Assembly: GCF_042237075.1 (NCBI RefSeq)
Contig: NZ_JBCGDC010000009.1
Coordinates: 1 to 64,000 of the forward strand
Direction: 5' to 3'
DNA: 64,000 bases
From: Polymorphospora lycopeni
GTDB lineage: Bacteria; Actinomycetota; Actinomycetes; Mycobacteriales; Micromonosporaceae
The notes below the pieces were generated by a model, which made no database searches, was not told where the DNA came from, and worked only from the letters and a program-made list of their open reading frames with translations. Position 1 is the first letter of the stretch. Each line of letters begins with the position of its first letter. The translations under genes and the position numbers were made by a program. Positions 35,086 through 44,000 of this stretch are shown here, one piece after another.

Positions 35086-35397
35086 CTGTGCGGCCTCCTA
35101 CAACGGAATCGCGGCGGCCGACTGGCCACCACAGCTTCGGAGTGTTCCGCTTCGACAACACAAAGTCACTCTGCGTAATGATTCTTTCGCATGTATTCGC
35201 GGTTGTCGTGGAGGGCGATTGTCCCGATCTTGATCGGAGCGTATATGTCCAAAATCAACATGGTGGTGCGCCGCGGGCGTGATCGCGGCCTTCGTGGTCG
35301 CCCTTTCCCCAGGCCAGTTCGGGGTGGGACACTGAGCCGTGTCGAGCGATGGCAGCCAGCGACCCCCGGAACGCCACGGCGCCGGGCCGGTCCTGCC
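35086..35397. other. divergent intergenic region
   Basis: A 312-bp region between the protease and the FAD oxidoreductase. Part of it is AT-richer than average, as expected for promoters on both strands. No gene is supported. Confidence 0.4.
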
Positions 35398-36456
35398 ATG
35401 ATCGCCGGCCACTGGGACCTCGTCGTCGCCGGCGGCCGGATCGCCGGTGCGGCCACCGCGTGGGCACTCGCCCCGTACGCGGAGAGGATCCTCGTCGTGG
35501 ACGCGTCGCGCCCCACCGCGTTCTGGCCGCAACAGTCCACCTGGGACCGGACCGGCAACCTCGCCTGGGCCGAACTCGGACTCCTCGACACCGTTCTGGC
35601 CTGCGGCGCCCCGCGCACGTACGGCGACACCTACCGGGTCGGCGACGAGGTCGTCGAGCGGGTGTATCCGCTGGAGGACGAGTACTCGTACCGGATGAGT
35701 GTTTCCCGTGAGGTGCTGGACCCGGCGCTGCTCGCCGCGGCCCGTGGCCGTGGCAACGTCACCGTCCTGCGGCCGGCCCAGCTGCGCGACATCGCGCTCG
35801 ACGCCGGCGGGGTGCGCGGGGTGACCGTCCGGCATGCCGGGGTCGACCGCGAGATCACCTGTGACCTGCTGGTGCTCGCCGACGGCCGGCTGTCGCGCAA
35901 CGCCGAGCGGGTCGGTGCGGCGGCCTACCGGGTCGTCGACTCGCCGTGGTTCGCCCTGCTCGCCTACTACGAGAACCTGCCGCTGCCGACCGATCGCTCG
36001 TACTTCTCGTTGCAGGACCGCAGTGTCCTCATCTCGACCCCTTGCGGCGACAAGCAGTGGTGTGTCGCCCTGGACCTGCACCAGAGCCTGATCGACGAGG
36101 CCGGCGAGCATCCGGCGCGCATGTACGACCGGATGGTGCGCGCGGATCCGCACGTCGGGCCGGCTGTCGAGGCCGGGCGGCGGGCCACGTCGGTCGGCGG
36201 CGCCGGCCGGATGCGGATGCTGCGCCGGCCGATGAGTGGACCGGGCTGGTGCCTGGTCGGCGACGCCGGCTACCACCTGGATCCGGTCACCGCCCAGGGC
36301 ACCCGGGCCGCCCTGCTCACCGCCCGGATCCTGCGGGACCGGGTCGCGGCCGCCGGGCGGGTCGGGGCGGCCGACCTCACCGGCCTGACCGAGGAGCGGG
36401 ACGCGGCTCTCGAGGACGACTGGGCCTACACCGAGCAGATCGTCGCCCCCGGATAG
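35398..36456 (+). CDS. FAD-dependent oxidoreductase/monooxygenase
   Basis: A 352-residue flavoprotein of the p-hydroxybenzoate hydroxylase-like or geranylgeranyl-reductase-like group. It opens with a Rossmann dinucleotide loop (VVAGGRIAGAATAWAL, with the G-x-R-x-x-G variant common in this group), has the acidic end of strand 2 at VVDASRP, and near the C-terminus the FAD-ribityl motif LVGDAGYHLDPVTAQG (near residue 283). ATG 35398 (MIAGHWD) fits the family start although its ribosome site is weak. It is not co-directional with the NRPS operon, so membership in that pathway is possible but unproven. Confidence 0.78.
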   Translation: MIAGHWDLVVAGGRIAGAATAWALAPYAERILVVDASRPTAFWPQQSTWDRTGNLAWAELGLLDTVLACGAPRTYGDTYRVGDEVVERVYPLEDEYSYRMSVSREVLDPALLAAARGRGNVTVLRPAQLRDIALDAGGVRGVTVRHAGVDREITCDLLVLADGRLSRNAERVGAAAYRVVDSPWFALLAYYENLPLPTDRSYFSLQDRSVLISTPCGDKQWCVALDLHQSLIDEAGEHPARMYDRMVRADPHVGPAVEAGRRATSVGGAGRMRMLRRPMSGPGWCLVGDAGYHLDPVTAQGTRAALLTARILRDRVAAAGRVGAADLTGLTEERDAALEDDWAYTEQIVAPG

Positions 36457-36590
36457 TCGGCCGGGAAGCCGCGCCGGTCGGGAGCGCCCGGGAATTGCCG
36501 ATACCCGAAGTCGATCGATTTACCTCTATCTAATCGGCGGTCGCCCGGCGAGTCTGTCCCTACCGGTTCCACCACCCGAAGGGGGCACTC

Positions 36591-37706
36591 ATGACGCAGA
36601 TCCGCGCCGGATACCGGCGCGCCGCGGCCGCGGTCGGCGCCGCGCTGATCCTCACGGCCGTGCCGATCGGCACCTCACCGGCGTTCGCCGACAACCAGGT
36701 CGAGGCGTTCACGGCCGGCGCGAACGGCCTGCTCTACAAGTCCACCGGCGGCACACCGGCCGTGGTGCACGGTGACCTGTTCGCGCCGCCCGGTGCCGGC
36801 GTCGCCACCATCCGGTTCGCCAGTGGCGGCATCACGGCGTTCGCGATCGGCGTGCACGGCGGTCTCGTCGCGTCACGGACCGTTTCGGGCGGCGCCGGAG
36901 GGCCCGGCGTCTCCATCGAGGGCCCCTACGGCATGGCCCCGCCCGGAGCCCCGATAGCCGCCGCCGGCCTGGACGTCTTCTTCGTCGCCCGCAACGGCGC
37001 CGTCTTCAACAGGTCGTACCGGAGCACTGCCCCGGCCGGGCCGCAGCAGGTCACCGCGGCCGGCATCGCTCCACCCGGCGCGGTGGTCGCCGCCATCCCC
37101 GGCACCACCCCCGGCGTCGCATTCGTCGGCACCGACGGCGCACTCCGCGTGGTCCGGTCCAGCGGCACCGGCACCTGGACGACCGCCCCGGCCAGCCCAC
37201 CGAACTTCGCCACCCCCGGCGGCGGGCTCGCCGCCACCTCCGCCGCGGCCGGGTTCGTCACCGGGCTCGACGGACAGATCTGGCAGGTGAGGCTGACCGG
37301 CGGCCCGTTGCCGGACCCGTGGGCACCGGTCGCCGTCGCCGGCACCGGGGCCGCACCGGCCGGGGCACACCTCGCCGTGGCCCAGTTCACCGGCGGCCCG
37401 ACCATCGTGGTGTTCGCCGGCCACGACGGTGCCGTCCGGGCCACCTCGAACGTCGCCGGAACCTGGCACGAGCCGACCGCGGCCACCGCGGCCGGCGTCG
37501 CCATCCCCGGAAAGCCGGTCGCCACCACCATCCACGGCGACCACCTCGACGGCGACTGGTGCGGCAACGGCACGGCGTGGCAGATCCGCATCCCGAAGCC
37601 GACTCCCCCGGTGGGTCCTTATCCCGAGCCGTGGAACGCCACCACGCTCTCGTTCCAGGCCCCCAACATCCAGCCCGGCGGACACGTCGCCAACGTCCTG
37701 CGCTAG
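36591..37706 (+). CDS. secreted beta-rich repeat protein
   Basis: A 371-residue exported protein from ATG 36591 with a GAAGGGGG site. The signal peptide ends near AFA-DNQ (residue 34). The mature part consists of repeating units of about 45-50 residues, each with a hydrophobic strand, a G(x)DG or NG(L/A) turn and a Pro-Gly loop (GANGLLYKS, GVHGGLVAS, ARNGAVFN, GTDGALRVV, GLDGQIWQV, GHDGAVRAT). This is the pattern of a beta-propeller or PLL-like lectin. Binding partner is unknown; sugar binding would be an inference from fold. Its stop is only 2 bp from the stop of the convergent TauD gene. Confidence 0.7.
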   Translation: MTQIRAGYRRAAAAVGAALILTAVPIGTSPAFADNQVEAFTAGANGLLYKSTGGTPAVVHGDLFAPPGAGVATIRFASGGITAFAIGVHGGLVASRTVSGGAGGPGVSIEGPYGMAPPGAPIAAAGLDVFFVARNGAVFNRSYRSTAPAGPQQVTAAGIAPPGAVVAAIPGTTPGVAFVGTDGALRVVRSSGTGTWTTAPASPPNFATPGGGLAATSAAAGFVTGLDGQIWQVRLTGGPLPDPWAPVAVAGTGAAPAGAHLAVAQFTGGPTIVVFAGHDGAVRATSNVAGTWHEPTAATAAGVAIPGKPVATTIHGDHLDGDWCGNGTAWQIRIPKPTPPVGPYPEPWNATTLSFQAPNIQPGGHVANVLR

Positions 37707-37708
37707 CG

Positions 37709-38584
37709 CTACGCGGTCGGCCGGGTGCCGTTGACGGTGACCCGCTGGCCGTAGCGCGAGTGCGGGTAGTAGTCCCACACCGCGTGGTGCTGGGTGCAGC
37801 GGTTGTCCCAGAACACCAGCGTGTTCGGCGTCCAACGGACCCGGCAGCTCAGGATCGGCTGGCCGGCGACGTGGTTGAAGAGCATGTCGAGCAGCGCCCG
37901 GCTCTCGTGCCGCGCCAGCTGCACGATGTGCGACGTGAAGCCGGCGTTGACGAAGAGCAGCTTGCGCCCGGTCTCGGGGTGCCGTACGACGACCGGGTGC
38001 TCGCTCTTGGGCACCACGTACTCCGGCGGCGGGGTGTAGCCCTGCCACGGAATCAGGCCGTCGTGGATCGCGGTCAGCCCGTCGAGGAACGACCGCATCG
38101 ACGGGGACAACATCTCGTACGCCAGGTGCATGTTGGCCCACAGGGTGTCGCCGCCGCTGCCGATCTCCGGCGTCCTGGTGACGTAGAGCATCGAACCCAG
38201 CGACGGTTCGGCGTCGGCGGTGCCGTCGGTGTGCCAGTCCTCGCCCGCCACGAACTGCGAGTCCTTGTCGGCGCTGATCTCCAGGATGGCCGGGTCCCCG
38301 CCGTCGACGTCGGCGAGCGGCTGCAACCGCAGCTCGCCGAAGTAGCCGGCGAACCGCTTGTGGTCCTCGGCCGACAGCACCTGGTCACGGAAGACCAGCA
38401 CGTGGTGGGTGAGGAAGGCCTGCTTGATCTCGGCGAGCTGCTTGTCGTCCAGTTCGGTGGACAGGTCGAGGCCGGAGATCTCCGCGCCGATGACCGGCGA
38501 CAGCGGCCGGGCGGTGAACGTGTCGTAGTGCTCCTGCGGCCGGGTCGTCAGCCGCTCGACGGCGGCCAGTACGTGGTTGTCCAT
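37709..38584 (-). CDS. TauD/TfdA-family Fe(II)/2-oxoglutarate dioxygenase
   Basis: A 291-residue non-heme iron oxygenase; ATG 38584 has GGGGAAAG upstream. Metal ligands are His118 and Asp120 in WHTDG and a distal His near 266 in CTQHHAVWDYYP, with the 2-oxoglutarate-binding Arg near 278-281. In an NRPS operon such enzymes usually hydroxylate an amino acid or a carrier-bound peptide, as SyrP-like proteins do; here the target residue is unknown. It is the last gene of the biosynthetic operon and follows the SGNH gene by 26 bp. Confidence 0.88.
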   Translation of the reverse strand: MDNHVLAAVERLTTRPQEHYDTFTARPLSPVIGAEISGLDLSTELDDKQLAEIKQAFLTHHVLVFRDQVLSAEDHKRFAGYFGELRLQPLADVDGGDPAILEISADKDSQFVAGEDWHTDGTADAEPSLGSMLYVTRTPEIGSGGDTLWANMHLAYEMLSPSMRSFLDGLTAIHDGLIPWQGYTPPPEYVVPKSEHPVVVRHPETGRKLLFVNAGFTSHIVQLARHESRALLDMLFNHVAGQPILSCRVRWTPNTLVFWDNRCTQHHAVWDYYPHSRYGQRVTVNGTRPTA

Positions 38585-38610
38585 CTCTTTCCCCTCGTGG
38601 ATCGGTTGTT

Positions 38611-39306
38611 TCACAGCCCCCGGGCGAGCAGGTCGGCCACGATCAGCCGGCCGAAGGCGAGGTTGCCGTGGATCGGGTCGTCGGGCTCGCACAGCGCGGC
38701 GCGTTGCAGGCCGGTCGCGTCGGTGACCCGGGCGCGCAGGTCGACGATCTCGACCCCCAGGTCGACGAGCGCGCGCCGCATGGTCTCCTGCGCCGCCATG
38801 AAGACCGCCCGGTCGGCCATGCCCGGCACCCGTTGTGGCGGCAGCACCGCGAGGACCCGTAGCCCCAGGTCGACGGCGTGCCGGTAGAAGACCAGCGCGT
38901 CGCGCGCCATCGCGCGCACGATGTCGTCGAACAGCCGGCTGGACAGGAAACCCGCCGGGAACCCGCCGTCACCGGACCGGTAGACGTGCCAGTTCTCGGT
39001 GGTGGCGAAGAAGTGGGCGCTCAGCCCGAACGTCGACACCAGCGGGATCGTGAGCTGGCCGATGTCGGCCACGGCCAGGTCGGTGAGAAAACCCCGGTAG
39101 AGCTTTTCGACCTCGGCGTCGCGGAAAACCAGACCGTCGGCGCGTACGTCGAAGAAGTCGGCGTTGAAGTCGCGCCCGGAGCCGATCGGGCCGCCGACGA
39201 ACGGCAGCCCGGCCGCCTTCGCCGCCCGGCCGATCGGCCCGGCGTGCGAGTCGCCGAGGAGCAGGAACCTAGCCGGCGTTGTAGTAGTCGAGGACGGCGT
39301 CGTCAC
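38611..39306 (-). CDS. SGNH-hydrolase-fold protein
   Basis: A 231-residue protein. GTG 39306 was chosen because GGGGGTGA precedes it and the SGNH fold begins soon after; it overlaps the GSCFA gene by 38 nt. Block I is LLLGDSHAGPIG with the nucleophile Ser20, and block V is DDPIHGN with Asp210 and His213. Together these are a catalytic triad for an esterase, acyltransferase or deacylase. No signal peptide is visible, so it acts in the cytoplasm. Its place between a GSCFA protein and a dioxygenase suggests tailoring of the NRPS product (inference). Confidence 0.7.
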   Translation of the reverse strand: MTTPSSTTTTPARFLLLGDSHAGPIGRAAKAAGLPFVGGPIGSGRDFNADFFDVRADGLVFRDAEVEKLYRGFLTDLAVADIGQLTIPLVSTFGLSAHFFATTENWHVYRSGDGGFPAGFLSSRLFDDIVRAMARDALVFYRHAVDLGLRVLAVLPPQRVPGMADRAVFMAAQETMRRALVDLGVEIVDLRARVTDATGLQRAALCEPDDPIHGNLAFGRLIVADLLARGL

Positions 39307-40312
39307 AGAGCAGGTCACCCCCGTCACTGGTCCCGGTCGGGCCGACCGGTCGGGCCCCGGCCGATCGCCCCTCGAGCCCGGCGAAGAAGTGGCGCATGAC
39401 GAAGTCGACACCCGACGGCGTCACCGAACGCAGGTTCGGCTCGAAGAAGACCCCCCGGAACGGGAAACCGGTGATGATCTCGTACGACGGGAAGTAGTCG
39501 ACGTGGTCGTGTTCCCGCGCCAACTGGCCGGCGGCGGCCCGCAGCACCGACTTCGAATAGGTGGTGGCGACCAGTGCGTGCTCTCCGGTCGCGGTCGCCG
39601 TCAGTGGCACCGGCGACACCGTCAGCAGGACGGTCAGCCGGGGGTTGACGGCCCGGGCCAGCGCGACGGCGGCCGACAGGTCGGCGTGCACGTCGGCGAC
39701 GGTGAAGTTGCGGAACTCGTGCCGGTCGGCGTCGAACGTGCCACGGACCGTGCCGGGGCAGACCGGGAACACGGTCCCGGTGGGCCGGTCCCGCCACGCC
39801 TCGGTCAGCCCCAGGGTGAAGATGAGGCAGCCCGCCTCGGCGACCGCGACCCGGATAGCCGCCAGCGTGACCCGCCGGGCGGCCAGCACCGCCTCCGCCG
39901 ACGCGTGGCCGGCGGGTTCGACGGACGGCCGGTACGGGTCGAAGAACGCCCCGTCCTCGTTCCAGACCTCGTCGGGCGCCGCCACGTCGTCCAGTGCCCA
40001 GGCCAGCCACTGCCGCAGCATGGCGGCCGTGTAGATGTTGCCGGTTCGGAACGAGAACTGGCCGTACTGGCGGGCCCGGCGCTCGTCCCCGGTCAGCCCC
40101 GGCGGCGGCAACTCCACCTCGCGCCAGTTCATCCCGTACTCCAGCAGCGCGGGTCCGATGTGGCGGGCGAAGCACGAACCGGCGGTGAGGACCGGGTCGT
40201 CCGGGTCGACCACGAACTTCGGCGTCCACAGGTCGCCGATGTCCAGCATGTCCGGCTCGGCCACGGCGGTGCGCCAAAAGGACCGTGGCGGCAACGACCG
40301 GTACGGGTTCAT
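39269..40312 (-). CDS. GSCFA-domain protein
   Basis: A 347-residue protein. The family motif TAGSCFARHIGPALL lies at residues 43-57 (GSCFA at 45-49), followed by YGQFSFRTGNIYTA and FTLGLTEAWRD, both conserved in GSCFA proteins. The GSCFA fold is related to SGNH hydrolases, the Ser being in the GSCFA loop; some members sit in glycan or natural-product gene sets, but the chemistry is not well defined. ATG 40312 overlaps the type II thioesterase stop by ATGA. Confidence 0.8.
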   Translation of the reverse strand: MNPYRSLPPRSFWRTAVAEPDMLDIGDLWTPKFVVDPDDPVLTAGSCFARHIGPALLEYGMNWREVELPPPGLTGDERRARQYGQFSFRTGNIYTAAMLRQWLAWALDDVAAPDEVWNEDGAFFDPYRPSVEPAGHASAEAVLAARRVTLAAIRVAVAEAGCLIFTLGLTEAWRDRPTGTVFPVCPGTVRGTFDADRHEFRNFTVADVHADLSAAVALARAVNPRLTVLLTVSPVPLTATATGEHALVATTYSKSVLRAAAGQLAREHDHVDYFPSYEIITGFPFRGVFFEPNLRSVTPSGVDFVMRHFFAGLEGRSAGARPVGPTGTSDGGDLLCDDAVLDYYNAG

Positions 40313-41064
40313 CGCGCCGCCAGGGGATCGGCGGCCAGCACCTTCGCCAGCAGCGCGGTGATGGTGACCTGGTGCGGGAAGAGGAAGAAGTGTTCGCCGG
40401 GGAAGACCTGCCGGTGCAGGGGGCCGCTGGTCTCCCGCGCCCAGCCCGCCGTGCGAGCCGGCTCCACGTGCGGGTCCCGGTCCCCGAGCAACAGGTGTAC
40501 GGGCAGGTCGAGCGGTGCCTCGGCCCGGTATGTGTAGCGCTCGTCCAGCGCCAGGTCGGCGCGCAGCCCCGGCAGCAGCAGTTCCATCATCTCCGGATCG
40601 TCGAGCAGTTCGGGCGGGGTGCCGCCGTAGTCGCGCAGTGCCTCGACCAGCTCCGCGTCGGGCAGGTCGTGCAACGGCTGCTCGATCGACCGGGTCTGCG
40701 GCCCCTCGGCACCCGCGACCCACAGGCTTCCCGGGACGGGCCGGCGGTTCCGGCGCAGGGCCCGGGCCACCTCGAAGGCCACGAGCGCGCCGAGGCTGTG
40801 CCCGAAGAGGGCGAACGGCCGGTCGGCCCGCTCGGCGACCGCGTCGGCCAGCCGGGCGACCAGTTCGTCCAGGTCGTCCAGCGGTTCCTCCAGCAGCCTG
40901 GCGCCCCGGCCGGGCAGTTGCGCGACCCACAGCTCGACGTCCGGGCCGAGCAACCGCTGCCAGGGCAGGAAAGCTGCGGCGTTGCCGCCCGCGAACGGGA
41001 AGCAGAACAACCGCGCCGGAGCCTCCACATCGGATGCCCGGCAGAACCATTGATCAACAGTCAT
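40309..41064 (-). CDS. type II thioesterase
   Basis: A 251-residue alpha/beta hydrolase of the external NRPS/PKS editing type. The nucleophile elbow is GHSLGA with Ser90, LLGDRDPHV carries the Asp (near 203) and PGEHFFLF the His (near 231); FCFPFAGGNAAAF is the oxyanion loop. It removes mis-primed groups from carrier domains. ATG 41064 overlaps the NRPS3 stop by ATGA. Confidence 0.93.
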   Translation of the reverse strand: MTVDQWFCRASDVEAPARLFCFPFAGGNAAAFLPWQRLLGPDVELWVAQLPGRGARLLEEPLDDLDELVARLADAVAERADRPFALFGHSLGALVAFEVARALRRNRRPVPGSLWVAGAEGPQTRSIEQPLHDLPDAELVEALRDYGGTPPELLDDPEMMELLLPGLRADLALDERYTYRAEAPLDLPVHLLLGDRDPHVEPARTAGWARETSGPLHRQVFPGEHFFLFPHQVTITALLAKVLAADPLAAR

Positions 41065-44000
41065 CGCGTCGCCTCGTTGATGATGCCGGCCACCGTACGG
41101 GCCGTCTCCGGCTCGACGATGCCGTAATGGGTGGTGTCGACGCGATGCCACGATGCCAGCGTGGGCAGATGGGCCCGCCACCGCCGGGCCTGCTCGTCCG
41201 GCGCGCCGAGGACCGGCAGCCCGGCCGTCGGGCGGCCCGCCAGCCACAGCCGGGCCGGCGTGGCCGCCAACCTCGGCGGGGTGTGGTCCGCCATGCTCGC
41301 CAGGTTGGCCCGGCAGCAGCGGGCCAACCCGTCGACGTACGCCGTCGCGGCCGGGCCGGCACCCGACACCGCCCCCAACTCGTGGGCGAAGAGCGCCTCG
41401 AGACGTTCGTCGTCGTACGCCCGGAAGGTCGGGCCGGCGTCCGGTGGCGGCGGGTCGAGCAGGTAGACCTCGTCGGCCGGCTGCCCCTCGGCCTCGGCCC
41501 GCGCCGCCATCGCCAGCGCCACCCAGGCACCGAAGGACCAGCCGGCGAGCCGCCAGCGCCACTCGTCGCGCGGGAAGCGCGCCTCCAGCGCGGAGTGGTA
41601 GTGCGCGGCCCGCTCGGTCAGCGACCAGGCCGGCTGGTCGGCGTGCTCCAGCGCGGGATCGGCGACGAGGCAGACGGTGAGCCCGGGATCGAGTTCGGAC
41701 ACCAGCGACCGGTATGCCTGGATGTCGCCGCCGACCGGGTGGACCAGGCAGAGCAGCGTCCGGCCGTGGCCCGCCTGCCAGACCTCCAGCGGTACGGCCG
41801 AACCGTCGGCCGGGGACGTCTCGCCGAGGAGATCCAGCACCTCGTTCAGGCTCACCCGGTGGCTCAGCTGGGACAGGGCGAGGCCGACGCCGAATCGCTC
41901 CTTCACCTCGTCGACCAGATCCAGCAACAGCAGTGAGTCGGCGCCGAGGTCGTACAGCGACGCGGCCGGGTCGAGCCGGTCGACATCCAGCCAGTGGCAC
42001 AGCCACTTGGTCAGCTCGTCGGTGGCCGACCGGGACGCCACGACCGGAACCGCGACCGGCGCCACGGCCGGCGGGGCGTAGAACCCCCGCGCCTCGTCCA
42101 GCGCCGTGGTGCAGACCAGCAGGTGCGGCAGCCGCAGCCGCAGCGCGTCCGCGAACAGCCGCCGGCCCTCGGCGACGGACAGGCCGACCGCCAGGTGCGC
42201 CCGGTGCCGGGCGTCGGTCGGCAGGGCGTCCCGGGCGATGCCCACCTCGTGCCAGACGTCCCAGTCGACGACGACCCGCGCCGTGGCCCCGCTCCCGGTC
42301 GCGCGGTGCCGGGCGAACCCGTCCAGCAGTCCGTTGGCGGCGGCGTAGTCGAGTTGGCCGACCCCGCCGAACTGCGCCGACATCGAGGAGCAGTAGACCG
42401 CGAACGCCGGCCGGTGGTGCGCGACGATCCGTTCCACGAGCAGCGCGCCGCGGATCTTGCCGGTCGTCGCCAGCCGCATCGCGGCCGGGTCCCGCCGGGC
42501 GACCAGCCCGCCGGCGGCGACCCCGGCGGCGTGGACGACCCCGTCGACGCGCCGCGTGTACGCGTCGAGCCGGGCCACCAGCTCGTCGGCAGGCGTCTCG
42601 GCGAGGTCCGCCGCCACGACGTCGACCCGGTCGGCCCACGGGGCCAGCCCGGCCGGGAGGTGACCCCGGCGGGCCAGCAGGATCACCCGGCAGTCGCCCT
42701 GCTCCAGCAGCCACGCGGCGATGCTCCCCCCGATGCCGCCGGTGCCACCGAGGACCACGTACACGGCCGGTCCGGCCGGCAGCGGCGCCGGGCCGGCGGG
42801 CGGGCGTACCGGCAACAGGGCCTGCTCCCACCAGTAGCCGTCGCGTAGCGCGAGCCGCCGGGGCGGCGCCGGTTCCACCGGGAGATCCGACCTCGCCGAC
42901 AGGTCCGCCAGCGCGGACAGGGCCGGCGCCCAGTCCGCCGGGTCGCGGCTCGGCAGGTCGAGCCAGTGGCCGTCGACGGCGGATTCCTGGGGAGCCACCT
43001 CGCAGATCCCGGCCAGGAGGCCCAACTCGGGCCGGCGTACGTCGCCGGTCACCGGTTGGGCGTCGTACGACAGCCACCAGGCCCGCACCCGGTGGCGGTC
43101 CGGCCGGCCGGCGACCGCCGCCAGCAGCGCGGCCGGCGTGTCGACGCAGGCCCAGTAGGCGCGGTCCAACGAGTCCGGGCCGACCGGTCCGGTGACGGCC
43201 AGCGGCAGCGCGTGCAGCCAGTCGATGTCGGCGCCGGCCAGCGCGTCGAGCAGCCGGCGCAGCGAGTCGGGGTCGGCCGGGTCGACCCGGTAGCTGTCCG
43301 GTGCCGCCCGGCTGAAACGGTCGGCGGCGACGACGGTCACCACCCGGTCGTAGGCCGCCCCGAACGCGCGTATCGCGGCCGGCGGAACCGGCTCGGCCGC
43401 CAGGACGACCAGCGTCACCGGCCGGCGTACGTCGACAGGGCCGGCGTGCCGCCACCGGACCCAGTGCGGCTGGTGCAGCCATTCCGCCTCGGGCAGCCGC
43501 GCCGGCCACTCCTTCCCTGCCGGCCCGGCCACCGGCGCGGGCAGCGGTCCGGTCACCGACGACGCCGGATCCGGTCCGGCCGGCGGCGGTCCGGCCGGCG
43601 GTGTGGCCCGGGCGAAGTCGAAGTCGGCCAGCTCGAACGACGGCGGCGGGAAGTCCCAGGGAGCCGGTGCCGGCCCGGCCGGCCAGCGGATAGCCTGGCC
43701 GGCCAGCCACGCGGCGACCAGCCCCGCGGCCGGCCCGGTGACCTCGACGGGCGCTGCCGCCACGGGCGCCGCTTCGATGGGCACCGCATCCACAGGTGCT
43801 GCCTCCACCGGTGCCGCCTCCACGGGCGTCACCTCGGCGGCGGCGGTCCGGAGCCAGGCCACGGCGGCGTCCGCGTCGGCGCACCCGGCCGCCATCCGCC
43901 AGCGACCGGCGGGGCGGCCGGCCTGCAGGTGGCGCAGCACCTGCCGGAAGGTGTCGGGCCGGGCCGCGAGGTAGTCGGCGATCCGGCCGGCGTCGGCGCG

